A DNA stretch of 64,000 bases from Pseudomonas tritici (GTDB lineage: Bacteria; Pseudomonadota; Gammaproteobacteria; Pseudomonadales; Pseudomonadaceae). The stretch spans positions 5,576,501 through 5,640,500 of the forward strand of contig NZ_CP077084.1 of NCBI RefSeq assembly GCF_014268275.3. The letters run 5' to 3'. The position numbers were made by a program, and so were the translations under genes. Below the pieces are notes generated by a model that saw only the letters and a program-made list of their open reading frames with translations, had not been told where the DNA came from and did not search any database. Positions 40,804-50,619 of this stretch are shown here, piece after piece (within the stretch, counting starts at the first letter, position 1; each line of letters starts with the position of its first letter).

Positions 40804-42120
40804 TCATGCCGACGGCTGGAAATACCCCGCCAGCGCGCGCAAATCCTGCTCACTCAGCAACCCCGCGTAATACTTCAGCTGAATCCTCGCCAGCAGATAC
40901 GCATGCCGCGCATTCGCCAAATCGCGACGGGCGGTGAAGAGTTGTTGCTCGGCGTCGAGTACATCAAGGTTGACCCGCTCACCGCCGGTGACGCTCTTTT
41001 TAGTCGCGGTAACCAGGGCGGTGGCGGAGCTGACGGCCATTTCATAGGCACGCACTTTGGCCGCGCCGCTGGTATTGAGGTTGAACTGCTTGCGCAACTC
41101 CACCAGTGTCGCCGAGGTTTGCGCGTCCAGCTCATACTGGGCCTGGGACAGCTGGTTCGCCGCCTGGCGGGTGGAAGCCGACACCCCGCCGCCGGCAAAC
41201 AGTGGCAGGCTGACCTGAATGCCGACACTGTTGGTGTCGTACTTTTGGTTGTAGCTGCTTTCCGAGTCAGAGCTGGTCTGGCGACTGGTGGCGTACAGGC
41301 TGACCTTGGGCAGGTGGCCTGCACGTTTGCGCTCCACTTCATAGGACGCCACGTCCAGGGCGTGGTGCTGGGATTTAAGCTCAGGGTTATTAGCCATGGC
41401 CATTTCGCGCCAGGTTTCGAAACGGTTCGGCTCCAGGGGCGGGATATCGAATTGGCGGGTCAGCGGCGCCAGCTCTTCGATCTGTAAAGGTTGGCCGACG
41501 ATGGCTTCCAGCTCGCGCAAGGCGCTGTCCTGAGCGTCCTGGGCTTCGATTTCTTCAGCCTGCGCCAGGCTCAGACGCGCCTGGGTTTCCAGCACATCCG
41601 TGCGCGTGCCCTCGCCGCCTTTGAACAGGCGATCATTAAGTTGCAAGCGCTCGGCAAACGCGCGTTTCTGCGCACGGCTCAGCTCGATACGTTCTTGCGC
41701 CAGCAAGGCCTGGCTGTAGGCATTGAGCACCCGCACCGCCAGTTCCTGGCTCTTGCCGCGAAAGTGCTCGTCGGCCATCAACGCCTGGGCGGTGCCCTGG
41801 CGAAATCGCGCATAGGCTTCGTAATCCAGCAACGGTTGCTGCAAGGTCAGAGTCGACGCGTAACTGCGGTAGTCACGGTCGCTGGTGACATCACCCGCCG
41901 TCACTTCAGACTCATTGCGCGAGTTGTTATAGCTCCACGACAAGTTGGGCAACAACGCCGCACGGCCGATCACGCGATTCTCTTCACCGGCTTCACGCGC
42001 CTGGATGGCCGCCTGAAAAGTCGGATCATTGCGCAGGGCCAAGTCGTACGCATCCAGTAAACCCAAGGCGTGTGCCGTCGAGGTACAACCGAAACACAAG
42101 GTAAACAGCAGCGCCTTCAT
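40804..42120 (-). CDS. hasF: HasF: TolC-family outer-membrane channel of the hemophore exporter
   Basis: 438 residues with a signal peptide ([18 protein letters not shown]). TolC/AprF-type outer-membrane factor: two homologous helical halves (LLDAYDLALRNDPTFQAAIQAREAGEENRVIG near the N-terminus, and the second SVGIQVSLPLFAGGGVSASTRQAANQLSQAQYELD), ending in LRALAGYFQPSA. It forms the trimeric exit duct for HasA with HasD and HasE. It overlaps hasE by 4 bp and is the last gene of the operon. Confidence 0.93.
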   Translation of the reverse strand: MKALLFTLCFGCTSTAHALGLLDAYDLALRNDPTFQAAIQAREAGEENRVIGRAALLPNLSWSYNNSRNESEVTAGDVTSDRDYRSYASTLTLQQPLLDYEAYARFRQGTAQALMADEHFRGKSQELAVRVLNAYSQALLAQERIELSRAQKRAFAERLQLNDRLFKGGEGTRTDVLETQARLSLAQAEEIEAQDAQDSALRELEAIVGQPLQIEELAPLTRQFDIPPLEPNRFETWREMAMANNPELKSQHHALDVASYEVERKRAGHLPKVSLYATSRQTSSDSESSYNQKYDTNSVGIQVSLPLFAGGGVSASTRQAANQLSQAQYELDAQTSATLVELRKQFNLNTSGAAKVRAYEMAVSSATALVTATKKSVTGGERVNLDVLDAEQQLFTARRDLANARHAYLLARIQLKYYAGLLSEQDLRALAGYFQPSA

Positions 42121-43442
42121 TCTTCCACCAGGGCCATATGGGTGCGGTCCAGCAGGGGTTTGAACAGGTAGTTGAGCATCGAGCGCTCACCGGTCTTGAC
42201 GAAGGTTTCCACCGGCATGCCCGGGCGTATCCGTACACCGTCGAGCTGCTGCATACCCGCCGCGCTAACCTGGGCACGCAGTGTGTAATACGGTTCGTCG
42301 GTGCGCTCATCGACCTGGCGGTCGGCAGAAACCAGCGTCACCTCGCCGGCCACCCGTGGCGTGGTGGCCTGGTTGAACGCCGAGAACAGCAACTCCACCG
42401 GCAAGCCCGGATGCACCTTGTCGACCATCTGCACTGGCACCCGCGCTTCGACCAGCAACGCTTCGCCTTGCGGCACGATGTCCATCAGTGCCTGGCCGGG
42501 CTTGATCACGCCGCCTTCGGTGTACACGTCCAACCCCACCACCACACCAGAGGCGGGGGCGCGTACCAGGCTGTTGGCCAGTTCGAACTCGGCCGAGGCC
42601 AGGCGATTGCGCAGGTCGTCGCTGCGGGTGCGGGTCTCGGCCAACTGGCCGCGCAGGTCTTTCTGGAAGTCTTCGCCGAGCTGGCGAATGCGCAAACGCA
42701 GCTCGAGGACCTGGCGTTGCAATTGGCCGATACGGCCGTAGTCCTCGGCGATGGCGCCATCGATTTGTGAGTACAGGCGTTCACTGTCGAGCAGGCGGTT
42801 GCGCGGAATGTAGCCGTCACGCGCCAACTCGCGCAGGCCTTGCAGTTGCTCATTCAACGCCGCGCGTTGCTGGACCTTGCTCGCTTGCGAATCCCGCGTG
42901 CCGCGCAACTGCGCCTCGGCCCCGGCGATGGTTTCGCGCAGGCCTTGTTGCTCGGTTGCCAAGGCCTGGGCGCGGCTATTGAACAGCTGCCGTTGCAGGT
43001 TCAGGGTGCTCGCCGCCTCAGGATCGTTGAGCAGTTCAGGGCCGAAGGTGATCGCCGACAACCCTTCGCTTTCGGCATTCAAGCGCGCCTCGCTGGCCAG
43101 GGATGCCAAGTACTGGCTGCGCAGGGACTGCATCTGTCCGCGCAACGGGGTTTCTTTCAAGCGCAGCAGCACCTGACCGGCGCTGACCACATCACCGTCG
43201 CGCACCTCGATACGTTCGACGATGCCACCGGCCGGGTGCTGCACGGTCTTGCGATGTCCCGAGACCATGACCTTGCCCGGCACCGCCACGCCTTTATCGA
43301 GTGGCGCCAATGCCGCCCACGCGAGGAACCCGGCAAAGCCACCGAGTACCAACAGCCAGCCCAGGCGCGAATACTTTTTGTCATCCAGCGCCAGCACATT
43401 GCTTGGCGCGTCGCTGATCAACACCGGTTTGCTCTGGCTCAT
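42117..43442 (-). CDS. hasE: HasE: HlyD-family periplasmic adaptor of the hemophore exporter
   Basis: 441 residues. A single N-terminal transmembrane helix ([34 protein letters not shown], about 28-55), a lipoyl/biotinyl-like domain split by a long coiled-coil (about 100-290) and a C-terminal beta domain ([45 protein letters not shown]) define the type I secretion adaptor. It bridges HasD in the inner membrane and HasF in the outer membrane. 4-bp overlaps on both sides indicate stoichiometric translation. Confidence 0.94.
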   Translation of the reverse strand: MSQSKPVLISDAPSNVLALDDKKYSRLGWLLVLGGFAGFLAWAALAPLDKGVAVPGKVMVSGHRKTVQHPAGGIVERIEVRDGDVVSAGQVLLRLKETPLRGQMQSLRSQYLASLASEARLNAESEGLSAITFGPELLNDPEAASTLNLQRQLFNSRAQALATEQQGLRETIAGAEAQLRGTRDSQASKVQQRAALNEQLQGLRELARDGYIPRNRLLDSERLYSQIDGAIAEDYGRIGQLQRQVLELRLRIRQLGEDFQKDLRGQLAETRTRSDDLRNRLASAEFELANSLVRAPASGVVVGLDVYTEGGVIKPGQALMDIVPQGEALLVEARVPVQMVDKVHPGLPVELLFSAFNQATTPRVAGEVTLVSADRQVDERTDEPYYTLRAQVSAAGMQQLDGVRIRPGMPVETFVKTGERSMLNYLFKPLLDRTHMALVEE

Positions 43443-45175
43443 GCCTGTTTTCCTTCACCGAGGCGGTAGCTCATGCTCATGGTCGACACCGGCTTGTTCG
43501 CTGCCGGTTTCTGCCGTGCCTCCAACACCCGCGCCGTCGGCCCGTAGGCCTGCAATTGGCCTTCCTTGAGGATCAGCAATTGATCAGTCAGGCTCAGCAC
43601 ATTGGGTTTGTGGGTGATCAGGACCACGGTGCGGCGCTGTTGCTTGAGCTGGGCGATGGCCTGGAGCAAGGCCTGCTCGCCCACTTCGTCGAGGTTCGCG
43701 TTGGGTTCGTCCAGCACGATCAGCGCGGGCAGACCGTACAGCGCACGGGCCAGCGCGACGCGTTGCTTCTGGCCACCGGACAAGCCCGCGCCGCCCTCGC
43801 CCAGTTGCGTCTCGTAGCCTTGGGGCAGTTGCAGGATCAGCTCATGCACGCCGGCCATTTGCGCGGCAGCCAGGACCTTCTCCGCGTCGACCTCGGCAAA
43901 CCGCGCGATGTTTTCTGCGAGGCTGCCGGCAAACAATTGGATGTCTTGCGGCAGGTAACCGATGTGCGGCCCCAACTGCTGTTTGTCCCACAAAGCCAGG
44001 TCGGCGCCGTCCAGCCGCACCTTGCCGGCCAAGGGTGCCCAGGCGCCCACCAGTATTCGGGCCAAGGTGGATTTACCGCAGCCCGACGGCCCGATCACCC
44101 CCAGCACGTCGCCCGCCGCCAAGTTAAAACCCAGGTTGGCCAGCGCCGGCCGACGGCTGCCGGGCGCGCAGGCGCTGATTTGCTCCACGCTCAGTTGGCC
44201 TTTGGGCACCGGCAGGCTCATGCGTTCCGGCCGTGCGGGATTCGCCTCCAGCATCTGTGACAGCCGATCAAACGCCAGGCGCGCCGAGCCCCACTGTTTC
44301 CACACGCCAATCAACTGGTCGATCGGGCTGAGCACGCGGCCCATCAGAATCGAGCCGGCAATCATCATCCCCGGCGTGATATCGCCCTGCACCGCCAGCA
44401 AGGCGCCCAGGCCCAGCACCAAAGACTGCAATGCCAGGCGCACGCCCTTGGACCAGGCGGTGACGGTCGCGGTCTTTTCGCTGGCCAGGTTCTGCTGCGC
44501 CAGGAACGCCTGATGCTGGCCGAACCAACGCCCGCGCAACGTAGCGAGCATGCCCATGGCTTCGATGGTGTCGGCATTGCGCAGGTTGGCCGTGGCCTGC
44601 TGGCTGGCACTGATGGACAGTTGGCTGGCCAGGGCCATCGGCGCCTGGCTGACGTGATGGTTGACCCACGCCAGCACAATCAACACCACCGCCCCTACCA
44701 GCGCCAGCAGGCCGAGCCAGGGGTGAAACAGGAAGATCACCAACAGGTACACCGGAAACCACGGCGCATCAAAAAACGCGAACAACGCCTGGCCGGTGGC
44801 GAACTGGCGCAGGGTGGTCAGGTCATGCAGCGCCTGCCCCGCCGCCTGGGTGCCGCCCTTGAGTTGCGCTTCGAACGCGGCGTCGTACACCCGCTGGTTC
44901 AAGCGCATGTCCATCTGCGTGCCGAGGCGGATCACCACCTGGCTGCGCACCCATTCCAACGCGCCCATCAGGCCGAACAGGCCGAGGATCATCAGCGTCA
45001 GCATCAACAGGGTCATCTGATTGCCCGAGGCCAACACCCGGTCGTACACCTGCAGCATGTAAAGCGCCGGGGCGAGCATCAGCAGGTTGATCACCGCCGA
45101 GAACAGGCCGATGTTGAAGAAGCCACTTTTATAGGCCGCGAGGGCGGCCAGGGTTTCGTTGCCGGCGTGGCGCAT
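43439..45175 (-). CDS. hasD: HasD: ABC transporter of the hemophore type I secretion system
   Basis: 578 residues. An N-terminal six-helix membrane domain (about 20-300; [26 protein letters not shown] is typical of AprD/HasD/PrtD) is followed by an ATPase domain: Walker [10 protein letters not shown] (362-370), Q-loop LPQDIQLF, signature [15 protein letters not shown] (465-479), Walker B LIVLDE (485-490). It recognises the C-terminal signal of HasA and drives export. No N-terminal C39 peptidase domain is present, as expected for an uncleaved substrate. Confidence 0.95.
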   Translation of the reverse strand: MRHAGNETLAALAAYKSGFFNIGLFSAVINLLMLAPALYMLQVYDRVLASGNQMTLLMLTLMILGLFGLMGALEWVRSQVVIRLGTQMDMRLNQRVYDAAFEAQLKGGTQAAGQALHDLTTLRQFATGQALFAFFDAPWFPVYLLVIFLFHPWLGLLALVGAVVLIVLAWVNHHVSQAPMALASQLSISASQQATANLRNADTIEAMGMLATLRGRWFGQHQAFLAQQNLASEKTATVTAWSKGVRLALQSLVLGLGALLAVQGDITPGMMIAGSILMGRVLSPIDQLIGVWKQWGSARLAFDRLSQMLEANPARPERMSLPVPKGQLSVEQISACAPGSRRPALANLGFNLAAGDVLGVIGPSGCGKSTLARILVGAWAPLAGKVRLDGADLALWDKQQLGPHIGYLPQDIQLFAGSLAENIARFAEVDAEKVLAAAQMAGVHELILQLPQGYETQLGEGGAGLSGGQKQRVALARALYGLPALIVLDEPNANLDEVGEQALLQAIAQLKQQRRTVVLITHKPNVLSLTDQLLILKEGQLQAYGPTARVLEARQKPAANKPVSTMSMSYRLGEGKQA

Positions 45176-45300
45176 CTGGGGATTCTCATGGGGTTGGGCG
45201 CGCAGCGTCGCCGCGTTGACAGGCGATACGACGCTGCGCAGAATTCGGCACCGCCGCCGCCTGAAGAATTAGAAGGCTTAGGCGACAGCGGTGTACTGCG

Positions 45301-45328
45301 GCGAATGGGAGAGCGATCTTCCATTCGC
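45301..45328. other. hairpin in the hasA-hasD intergenic region
   Basis: GCGAATGG (45301-45308) pairs with CCATTCGC (45321-45328), 8 bp with a 12-base loop. On the plus strand a T-run follows (terminator-like). On the minus strand, where the operon is transcribed, the T-run is missing, so it looks like an mRNA-stabilising or attenuating structure downstream of hasA. Confidence 0.65.
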
Positions 45329-45348
45329 TTTTTTCATGCAGCAGAGGT

Positions 45349-45972
45349 TCAGGCCGCGAGGGCCCAGTCCTGCGCAACGTCTTGCACGCCCACCAGCGCC
45401 ACGTCGGTGGTGGCAGCGGTGGCCGCGTGGGCAGCCAACCCAGCGCTGACTTCGTCAAAGGTGCTGGCGGTGGACAGACCGAAATCGTCCAGCAGGTCGT
45501 TGAGCACGGTTTCCAATGCCGACGTGTTGCCTTGCATCAAGCCGTAGATCACGCTCTGCACTTCGTTGCCGGTGCGGCCTGCACCTTCGGCGGCAAACAG
45601 GTCGAGACCGTTGAACGCCACCTTGTAGGCACTCAGGTCAAAATCGCTGCCTGCGCCGCCGGTCAGGCCCGTGCCCAGTTCGACGTTATCCAGGTTGCCC
45701 CACAGGTAGTGGTTCAGGTTGCTGCTGGCCGGCAAGGCCGGGTTGAACACATAGTGCAGGCCGTTGCTGGTGTTGCTGTCGGCGATAAACGCGTAGTCGG
45801 AGTTGTTGGCGCCATGCGTCGAATACTGATCGCCACTGAAGGTGCCGTTGCTGAAACCGCCGGTGTTACCGGTGCCATGACCTGCGGTGGCGAAACCTAT
45901 GGCCCAGTCCGTCAGGTAGTCGGACAGCGACGTAGTGCCCAGGTACGACTCGTAACTAACAGAAATAGTCAT
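45349..45972 (-). CDS. hasA: HasA: secreted haem-binding hemophore
   Basis: 207 residues from ATG 45972 (GAGGT six bases upstream; the GTG one codon earlier is less likely). HasA is secreted by HasDEF, extracts haem from host or environmental haemoproteins and delivers it to HasR. The haem ligand His32 (TAGHGT) sits at the classical position, the Tyr ligand is Tyr74 in LHYVFNP and its partner His is His88 in LNHYLWG. The C-terminal secretion signal ends DWALAA, like DLALAA of P. aeruginosa HasA. There is no N-terminal signal peptide, as expected for type I export. Confidence 0.95.
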   Translation of the reverse strand: MTISVSYESYLGTTSLSDYLTDWAIGFATAGHGTGNTGGFSNGTFSGDQYSTHGANNSDYAFIADSNTSNGLHYVFNPALPASSNLNHYLWGNLDNVELGTGLTGGAGSDFDLSAYKVAFNGLDLFAAEGAGRTGNEVQSVIYGLMQGNTSALETVLNDLLDDFGLSTASTFDEVSAGLAAHAATAATTDVALVGVQDVAQDWALAA

Positions 45973-46023
45973 CACTAAACCTCGTTATAAACAGCGCTAT
46001 TGATCAGTACGCAGGTGCGCACT

Positions 46024-46045
46024 TTTTGCCCAACCCTGGGCAAAA
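46024..46045. other. hairpin in the hasR-hasA intergenic region
   Basis: TTTTGCCC (46024-46031) and GGGCAAAA (46038-46045) form a perfect 8-bp stem with a 6-base loop. It lies 52 bp before the hasA start and has no T-run in the direction of the operon. Confidence 0.65.
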
Positions 46046-46076
46046 CCGTGGGTGGATCCAGTGCCTGCGCACCGGA

Positions 46077-48836
46077 TCAGAATGTGTATTCGAGCATTCC
46101 GCTCAGCGTGCGCCCGCGCGCCAGGCTCAGGTTGTTGGCATCGCCCATGGCGACGAAATACGCCTCGTCCGTGGCGTTCTCCAACGCCAGCGCGATATTT
46201 AATTGATCGGTCATCCAGTAACTGGCGTAGAGGTCATACACGGTGTACTTGGGCCACATGGCCTGGTCGATGAACTGGTAACCCTGGTTATTCAGGTTTT
46301 CCCCATTACCGGAGCTGTAGCGAACACGAACGCCGGTATCCAGGCGCTTCTCCAGGAAGCGTGCCCCCACCGTCACTGAACCCCGATCCGCCGGTGTATA
46401 CGTGGCGTTGCCCATGATTCGGCCGCAGCTTTCCTTGCTGTTGGCGACGTCGTCATCCAGCACTTCGTATTTAGTGACAGGCCTTCGCCCAATCGTGCCG
46501 TTGGGGCGCACGTACGTCTCGATCACGGTGGTTGACGGCCCGTTCTTCTTCGCACCGCCTATGTAATAGTTCTTCGAGCAGAACTCATTCGTGCCGATCA
46601 TGTGGGTGTAGCTGAGGTTGGTATAAGCCCGGCCCATGTCGTAGTTGAATTGGTACTCAAGGCCTCTGAACCGGGTGTCATTGAGGTTATTGGTGTACGC
46701 CATGATCCCGTTGAAACCGCCCACGGAGGTTTCCGGCAAACTCACGCTGGTATTGAGGAAGGTGAAGTTCTTAATCTTGGTGTCGAAGTACGCCACCTTG
46801 ATGCCCAGTCGGTCGTCATTGAAAAACAACGACTCCTTGAACACGTTCATCCCCACTTCCCAATCGCGGGACTCTTCGGGCTTGAGGTAGGGGTTGGGAA
46901 ACACGCGCTCCCCCGAACCGCCACCGTGCGGGCGGCCGCTCATGAAGGTTTCCGTCACGGCCGGCGGGCGCCAGCCTTTGCCCCAGCGGGCATACAGTTG
47001 CAGCCAGTCGAGCCCGGGCTTGATGCCGATACCAAAGGTCGGAGAGAACTGCCCCTGCTCACGATCAATATCGAAAATGTCCTCGACGCGCTTGGCGCCT
47101 ACCGAGCTTGAGTAAAAACGGTCGCGCTTCCAGAGCGTCATCCCCGTAACGCCTTCCAGCCGATAGCGGTCGTAACGCAGGCCGGCATCCACGGTCAGCC
47201 AATCGTCATAGTCGTATTGGAGGGTGTTGAACAGGCTGGCGATGGTGCGCTTGCCTTCCGGGTCTGCACTGGGGGTGTAGGGCAATGAACCGCTGGCGAC
47301 CGTATTGCTCGATTCAACCTTGTTGGTGCTGGGCTTGAACCTGTCTTGATACATCTCCAGGCCATAGCTCCAACTCACGTGCCCCACGCGGCCCAGGTCA
47401 AAGCGCGACGTGTTTTCGCCTTGCAGGCCCCAGGTGTCGGTCTGGAAATGGTCGGTGTAGCCCGGGGTGTAGTTGCCGGAACTCACGGACGCCGTATTGG
47501 GTGCGTTGGCGCGATCCAGTTGGGTGGTGACGAAATACAGCTTGGCCTTGAAATCTATCAGCGGGTTATCCGGGCTGTAGCTGTAGTCCAGCGCGACATT
47601 TTTCGCGTTGAGGTTGTTTTTGCTGGTACGCAGGTAGTAGGTGCTCTGAAGGTCATCGGCGATGTAGCCCCAGGCATCGTTACTGTCGGCGTCGCTTTCC
47701 AGGTAGCTCAACTGCACGCGCTGATCGTTGGGCAGGTTCAGGCCAAGCTTGACGATCTGCGAGCGGGTCACGCTGCCGGTGTCACCGACTTCGCTGTTCA
47801 ACCAGTCGTCAAAGGCTACCGGGGCGTACTTTCTGGCGCGCATGTTAGTGCCCAGGTTGTCCGCGTTGCGCTTGCCGCCACGGTAGTTACCGAAGTGGCG
47901 CTCGCTGTAACCCAGCATGACATCGCCGCGCTCATCACCGAAGGCAAACACGCCACTGCCATTGAAGTCGGTGCCGTTGCCCAGTTCACCGATGCCGCTG
48001 CCGGCGCGAATTCGCCCGCCGTATTCTTTGCCGTCCTTGAGAAACTCGCTGGCGTCCAACGTCTTGAACGACGCAATACCGCCCAACACCGCCGCACCGC
48101 CCTGCCCCGACTGGCTGCCCTTGTCGATCTGGATGCTGGAGACGAACTCCGGATCGATCAGCATGGTGCCGTTGCGTTGCTGGTGGCCGTTGACGTTGAA
48201 GTTCTGGCGCATGCCGTCGATGTTCATGTTGACGCGGCCATAGTCCTGCACGCCGCGAATATTCACCGACAACCCAGGGTCGCGCTGGTTGACGGCGGTG
48301 TAGACCCCGGCGGTTTCTTCAAGCATGTCGGCGGCGTGACGGGGCGGGCGTTTATCGATCATGTCACGGCTGATCACGGCCACGGACTTTGGGCTCTGGT
48401 ACACCCAGTCGCTGGCCTGGCCTTGGGTGTTGCCAGTAATGGTGGTGGTACCCACCGTCATGGCACCGTCATGGTCGTCGCTGACGCGGCTGAGGGAGAC
48501 CTGGCGGTCGCTGGTGAAGCGGTATTCCACTGGCGCAGCGCCAAGCAAACGGCCCAGCCCTTCCTGCACGCTGAAGCGGCCCTTGAGTGCGGTGCTGTTC
48601 AAGCCGCGCAGGCGCTGGCTATCAAACAGCACTTGCAGGCCGGCTTGGTCGGCAAAGGCCAGTACGGCGACGCCCAGAGGTTGCGCAGGAACATCGAACA
48701 TCAACACGGCGGGCTGGGCGGCGTTACCTGTCTGCGGCTGCGCGGCATACACGGGTGCCGTTACCGCGAACAGGCCCAAGTGAATGGCCAGGGCTAACCG
48801 GCTACCGGTGATGCGCCCCTTGTTGAGTGCTGACAT
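46077..48836 (-). CDS. hasR: HasR: TonB-dependent hemophore/haem receptor
   Basis: 919 residues from ATG 48836 (AGGGAA 8 bases upstream). Order: signal peptide (cut near VYAAQ, residue 32), N-terminal signalling (STN) domain at about 45-115 (FDVPAQPLGVAVLAFADQAGLQVLFDSQRLRGL), TonB box/plug (about 150-290, DMLEETAGVYTAVNQRDPG), then a 22-strand barrel ending in LEYTF. The FRAP-NPxL region (GWRPPAVTETFMSGRPHGGGSGERVFPNPYL) contains the haem-ligand His expected of haem receptors, and a second His occurs in the plug loop NVNGHQQRNG. The STN domain signals through HasS to HasI. Confidence 0.95.
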   Translation of the reverse strand: MSALNKGRITGSRLALAIHLGLFAVTAPVYAAQPQTGNAAQPAVLMFDVPAQPLGVAVLAFADQAGLQVLFDSQRLRGLNSTALKGRFSVQEGLGRLLGAAPVEYRFTSDRQVSLSRVSDDHDGAMTVGTTTITGNTQGQASDWVYQSPKSVAVISRDMIDKRPPRHAADMLEETAGVYTAVNQRDPGLSVNIRGVQDYGRVNMNIDGMRQNFNVNGHQQRNGTMLIDPEFVSSIQIDKGSQSGQGGAAVLGGIASFKTLDASEFLKDGKEYGGRIRAGSGIGELGNGTDFNGSGVFAFGDERGDVMLGYSERHFGNYRGGKRNADNLGTNMRARKYAPVAFDDWLNSEVGDTGSVTRSQIVKLGLNLPNDQRVQLSYLESDADSNDAWGYIADDLQSTYYLRTSKNNLNAKNVALDYSYSPDNPLIDFKAKLYFVTTQLDRANAPNTASVSSGNYTPGYTDHFQTDTWGLQGENTSRFDLGRVGHVSWSYGLEMYQDRFKPSTNKVESSNTVASGSLPYTPSADPEGKRTIASLFNTLQYDYDDWLTVDAGLRYDRYRLEGVTGMTLWKRDRFYSSSVGAKRVEDIFDIDREQGQFSPTFGIGIKPGLDWLQLYARWGKGWRPPAVTETFMSGRPHGGGSGERVFPNPYLKPEESRDWEVGMNVFKESLFFNDDRLGIKVAYFDTKIKNFTFLNTSVSLPETSVGGFNGIMAYTNNLNDTRFRGLEYQFNYDMGRAYTNLSYTHMIGTNEFCSKNYYIGGAKKNGPSTTVIETYVRPNGTIGRRPVTKYEVLDDDVANSKESCGRIMGNATYTPADRGSVTVGARFLEKRLDTGVRVRYSSGNGENLNNQGYQFIDQAMWPKYTVYDLYASYWMTDQLNIALALENATDEAYFVAMGDANNLSLARGRTLSGMLEYTF

Positions 48837-48869
48837 TTCTGTTGTTCCCTGCGCTGAGCGTTTTTGTTT

Positions 48870-48886
48870 GTGAGAATGCTTCTCAC
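48870..48886. promoter_or_regulatory. Fur-box-like palindrome upstream of hasR
   Basis: GTGAGAATGCTTCTCAC is a perfect 17-bp dyad, centred about 42 bp before the hasR ATG. It matches the inner part of the Pseudomonas Fur pattern (TGAGAAT-N-ATTCTCA type). It would make hasRADEF iron-repressed. Confidence 0.7.
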
Positions 48887-48959
48887 CTAGCAAGACGTGC
48901 GGCACGCAGGAAGTCAGTAAGACTTTCCGAAAGTTTTTTAAGGAGGGAGGCGTTCGGCG

Positions 48960-48980
48960 GGTGGGAGAAGGCCTCCCACC
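48960..48980 (-). terminator. hairpin after hasS (possible weak terminator)
   Basis: GGTGGGAG (48960-48967) pairs with CTCCCACC (48973-48980), 6 bp after the hasS stop. There is no T-run, so it may only attenuate read-through into hasR. Confidence 0.45.
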
Positions 48981-48986
48981 GGGTAT

Positions 48987-49985
48987 TCAATAGATCAGGC
49001 TGAGGCCTGCCAGGTCCAAGCGTTGCACTTGCAGTTCCTGGGTGAGGGTGGCGAGGGCAGTGTCGAGCATGTCGAGTCGAAACACGCCGCTGACTTCGCG
49101 ATCGCCCAGTTGCGCGTCTGTCAGCACGATGCGGCCAGGGCGGTAGCGGTTGAGTTGCTCGATGACGTTCGCCAGGGGCTGGCGATCAAAAATCAACACG
49201 CCGCGTCGCCAACTGGTGGCGCGCTCCACATCGAATTGATCCAGGGGCACGATGCCTTCCTGAGGGCTGTAGCGTGCGGCCTGGCCTTCCTTGAGCACCC
49301 TGTCGGCCGCACCCTTTTTCGGCGTGGCTTGCAGGGAAACCTCGACACTGTGCTGCAGCATGCCGACCCAGGCCTGGCTATCGCCCTCGCGCCCCACCAC
49401 AAACCGCGTGCCCAGGGCCCGGGTTTGCCCCCCGGCGCTCTGCACCACGAAGGGCCGGTTTTCCCCGCCCACCATCGGCGCCACGTCAAAAATCGCCGCG
49501 CCCTGGATCAGGCTGATGCGCCGTTGTACGCCGTCATAGTCCAGGCGGATGGCACTGGCGGAATCCAACTCGACCTTGCTGCCATCGGCCAGGTGCACGG
49601 TGCGCATTTCGCCTTTCTGGGTGATGTAATCGGCTTGCATGCGCAGCAACATGTCCGGGCCGCGCACCCAGCCGACGCCCGCCGCCACCACAACCAGCGC
49701 AACCGCAGCCGCGCGTTGCCATGGCCTGCGCCGCGTGGAGCGACGCACCGGCAGCGTGGCGGCTGAGGGCCGCTGGCGATGCACCGGCTCTTCCTTATGC
49801 ACCTCGCCCAATGCCGCCCACGTCTGTTCGGCAAAACGCAGTGCCGCTTCGTGGCGACTGTCGCAGGCGATCCAATGCCGCAGCTCGGCCTGCTCCTGGT
49901 CGGTCAGGGCACCGGCGTGCAAGCGCACCGCCCACTCGGCGGCCGCCTCGGTAATGCTGTGCTGTTGCGGACCCTGGCTATTCAC
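48987..49985 (-). CDS. hasS: HasS: FecR-family anti-sigma factor
   Basis: 332 residues. N-terminal cytoplasmic FecR/DUF4880 segment (EAAAEWAVRLHAGALTDQEQAELRHWIACDSRHEAALRFAEQTW), one transmembrane helix (about 88-107, AAAVALVVVAAGVGWV), a periplasmic FecR domain (TQKGEMRTVHLADGSKVELDSASAIRLDYDGVQRRISLIQGAAIFDVA) and a C-terminal STN-like module (PLANVIEQLNRYRPGRIVLTDAQLGDREVSGVF). It holds HasI inactive until haem-loaded HasA engages HasR. It starts 63 bp after hasI. Confidence 0.93.
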   Translation of the reverse strand: MNSQGPQQHSITEAAAEWAVRLHAGALTDQEQAELRHWIACDSRHEAALRFAEQTWAALGEVHKEEPVHRQRPSAATLPVRRSTRRRPWQRAAAVALVVVAAGVGWVRGPDMLLRMQADYITQKGEMRTVHLADGSKVELDSASAIRLDYDGVQRRISLIQGAAIFDVAPMVGGENRPFVVQSAGGQTRALGTRFVVGREGDSQAWVGMLQHSVEVSLQATPKKGAADRVLKEGQAARYSPQEGIVPLDQFDVERATSWRRGVLIFDRQPLANVIEQLNRYRPGRIVLTDAQLGDREVSGVFRLDMLDTALATLTQELQVQRLDLAGLSLIY

Positions 49986-50048
49986 GTGTGAATCTCGAAT
50001 TTTTCGTTATATAACGCTGTGACGTCTGACCTGGCGTATTTCGGTAAC

Positions 50049-50606
50049 TCATTCGTCGGATGGCACCCCCTCGCCGTCCTGCAAGCGCTGCATCACGTAG
50101 GCCAGGGCCTTGGCCAGGTGCTTTTGCACGGAGCTGTCGGAGATGTCCAGGTGCCGGGCGACCTGGGCGTGGGTCATGCCTTCGATGCGGTTTAGACGGA
50201 AAATCTGCTGGGTGCGCTCCGGCAACTCCGCCAGTGCCTGCTTCAATGCCTGTCGCTGTTGCTGCGCCATTGCCTGAGCCTCCAACCCGGCCACTTCATC
50301 TTCAATCTCGGCCAGCGCCTCATGGGGCACGGAGTCTGTCTTGCGCCGCGCTTCCTGGCGAATATGGTCGATCAGCAGATTGCTCGCCGTCCGATAGAGA
50401 TAGCCCTGGGAGTTGTCGATGCGCTCGCCGGCCGGTTTTTCCGCCAGGCGCAGGAAGCTCTCCTGCACCAGGTCTGCGGCCAACTGCGGGTCCCGTACCT
50501 TGCGCGCCAGATACCCGCGCAGGGTATCGGCGTGCTTGAGAAACAGGCCTTTGAGATCCACGTCCGACAAACCGACTCCCTGGAATGTTAAGGAAACAGG
50601 CGGCAT
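50049..50606 (-). CDS. hasI: HasI: ECF sigma factor for haem uptake
   Basis: 185 residues from ATG 50606. Region 2 (GLFLKHADTLRGYLARKVRDPQLAADLVQESFLRLAEKPAGERIDNSQGYLYRTASNLLIDHIRQE, about 18-85) and region 4 (LPERTQQIFRLNRIEGMTHAQVARHLDISDSSVQKHLAKALAYV, about 125-170) identify a FecI-type sigma factor. No ribosome-binding site precedes the ATG; a TTG at 50570 has GGGAG 6-7 bases upstream and would give a 173-residue protein. It is transcribed with hasS. Confidence 0.93.
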   Translation of the reverse strand: MPPVSLTFQGVGLSDVDLKGLFLKHADTLRGYLARKVRDPQLAADLVQESFLRLAEKPAGERIDNSQGYLYRTASNLLIDHIRQEARRKTDSVPHEALAEIEDEVAGLEAQAMAQQQRQALKQALAELPERTQQIFRLNRIEGMTHAQVARHLDISDSSVQKHLAKALAYVMQRLQDGEGVPSDE

Positions 50607-50619
50607 CTTAAGCGTTGTC

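Noticed and set aside
47346..48797. 483-residue open frame opposite hasR
   Set aside because: Ala/Val/His-rich text without domains; antisense shadow of hasR. The same applies to the frames at 45-1151, 6085-7221, 17879-19141 and 58124-59485.
50570..50606. hasI starting at ATG 50606 as certain
   Set aside because: No ribosome-binding site precedes it, while TTG 50570 has one; the start is left open and the longer form is reported.
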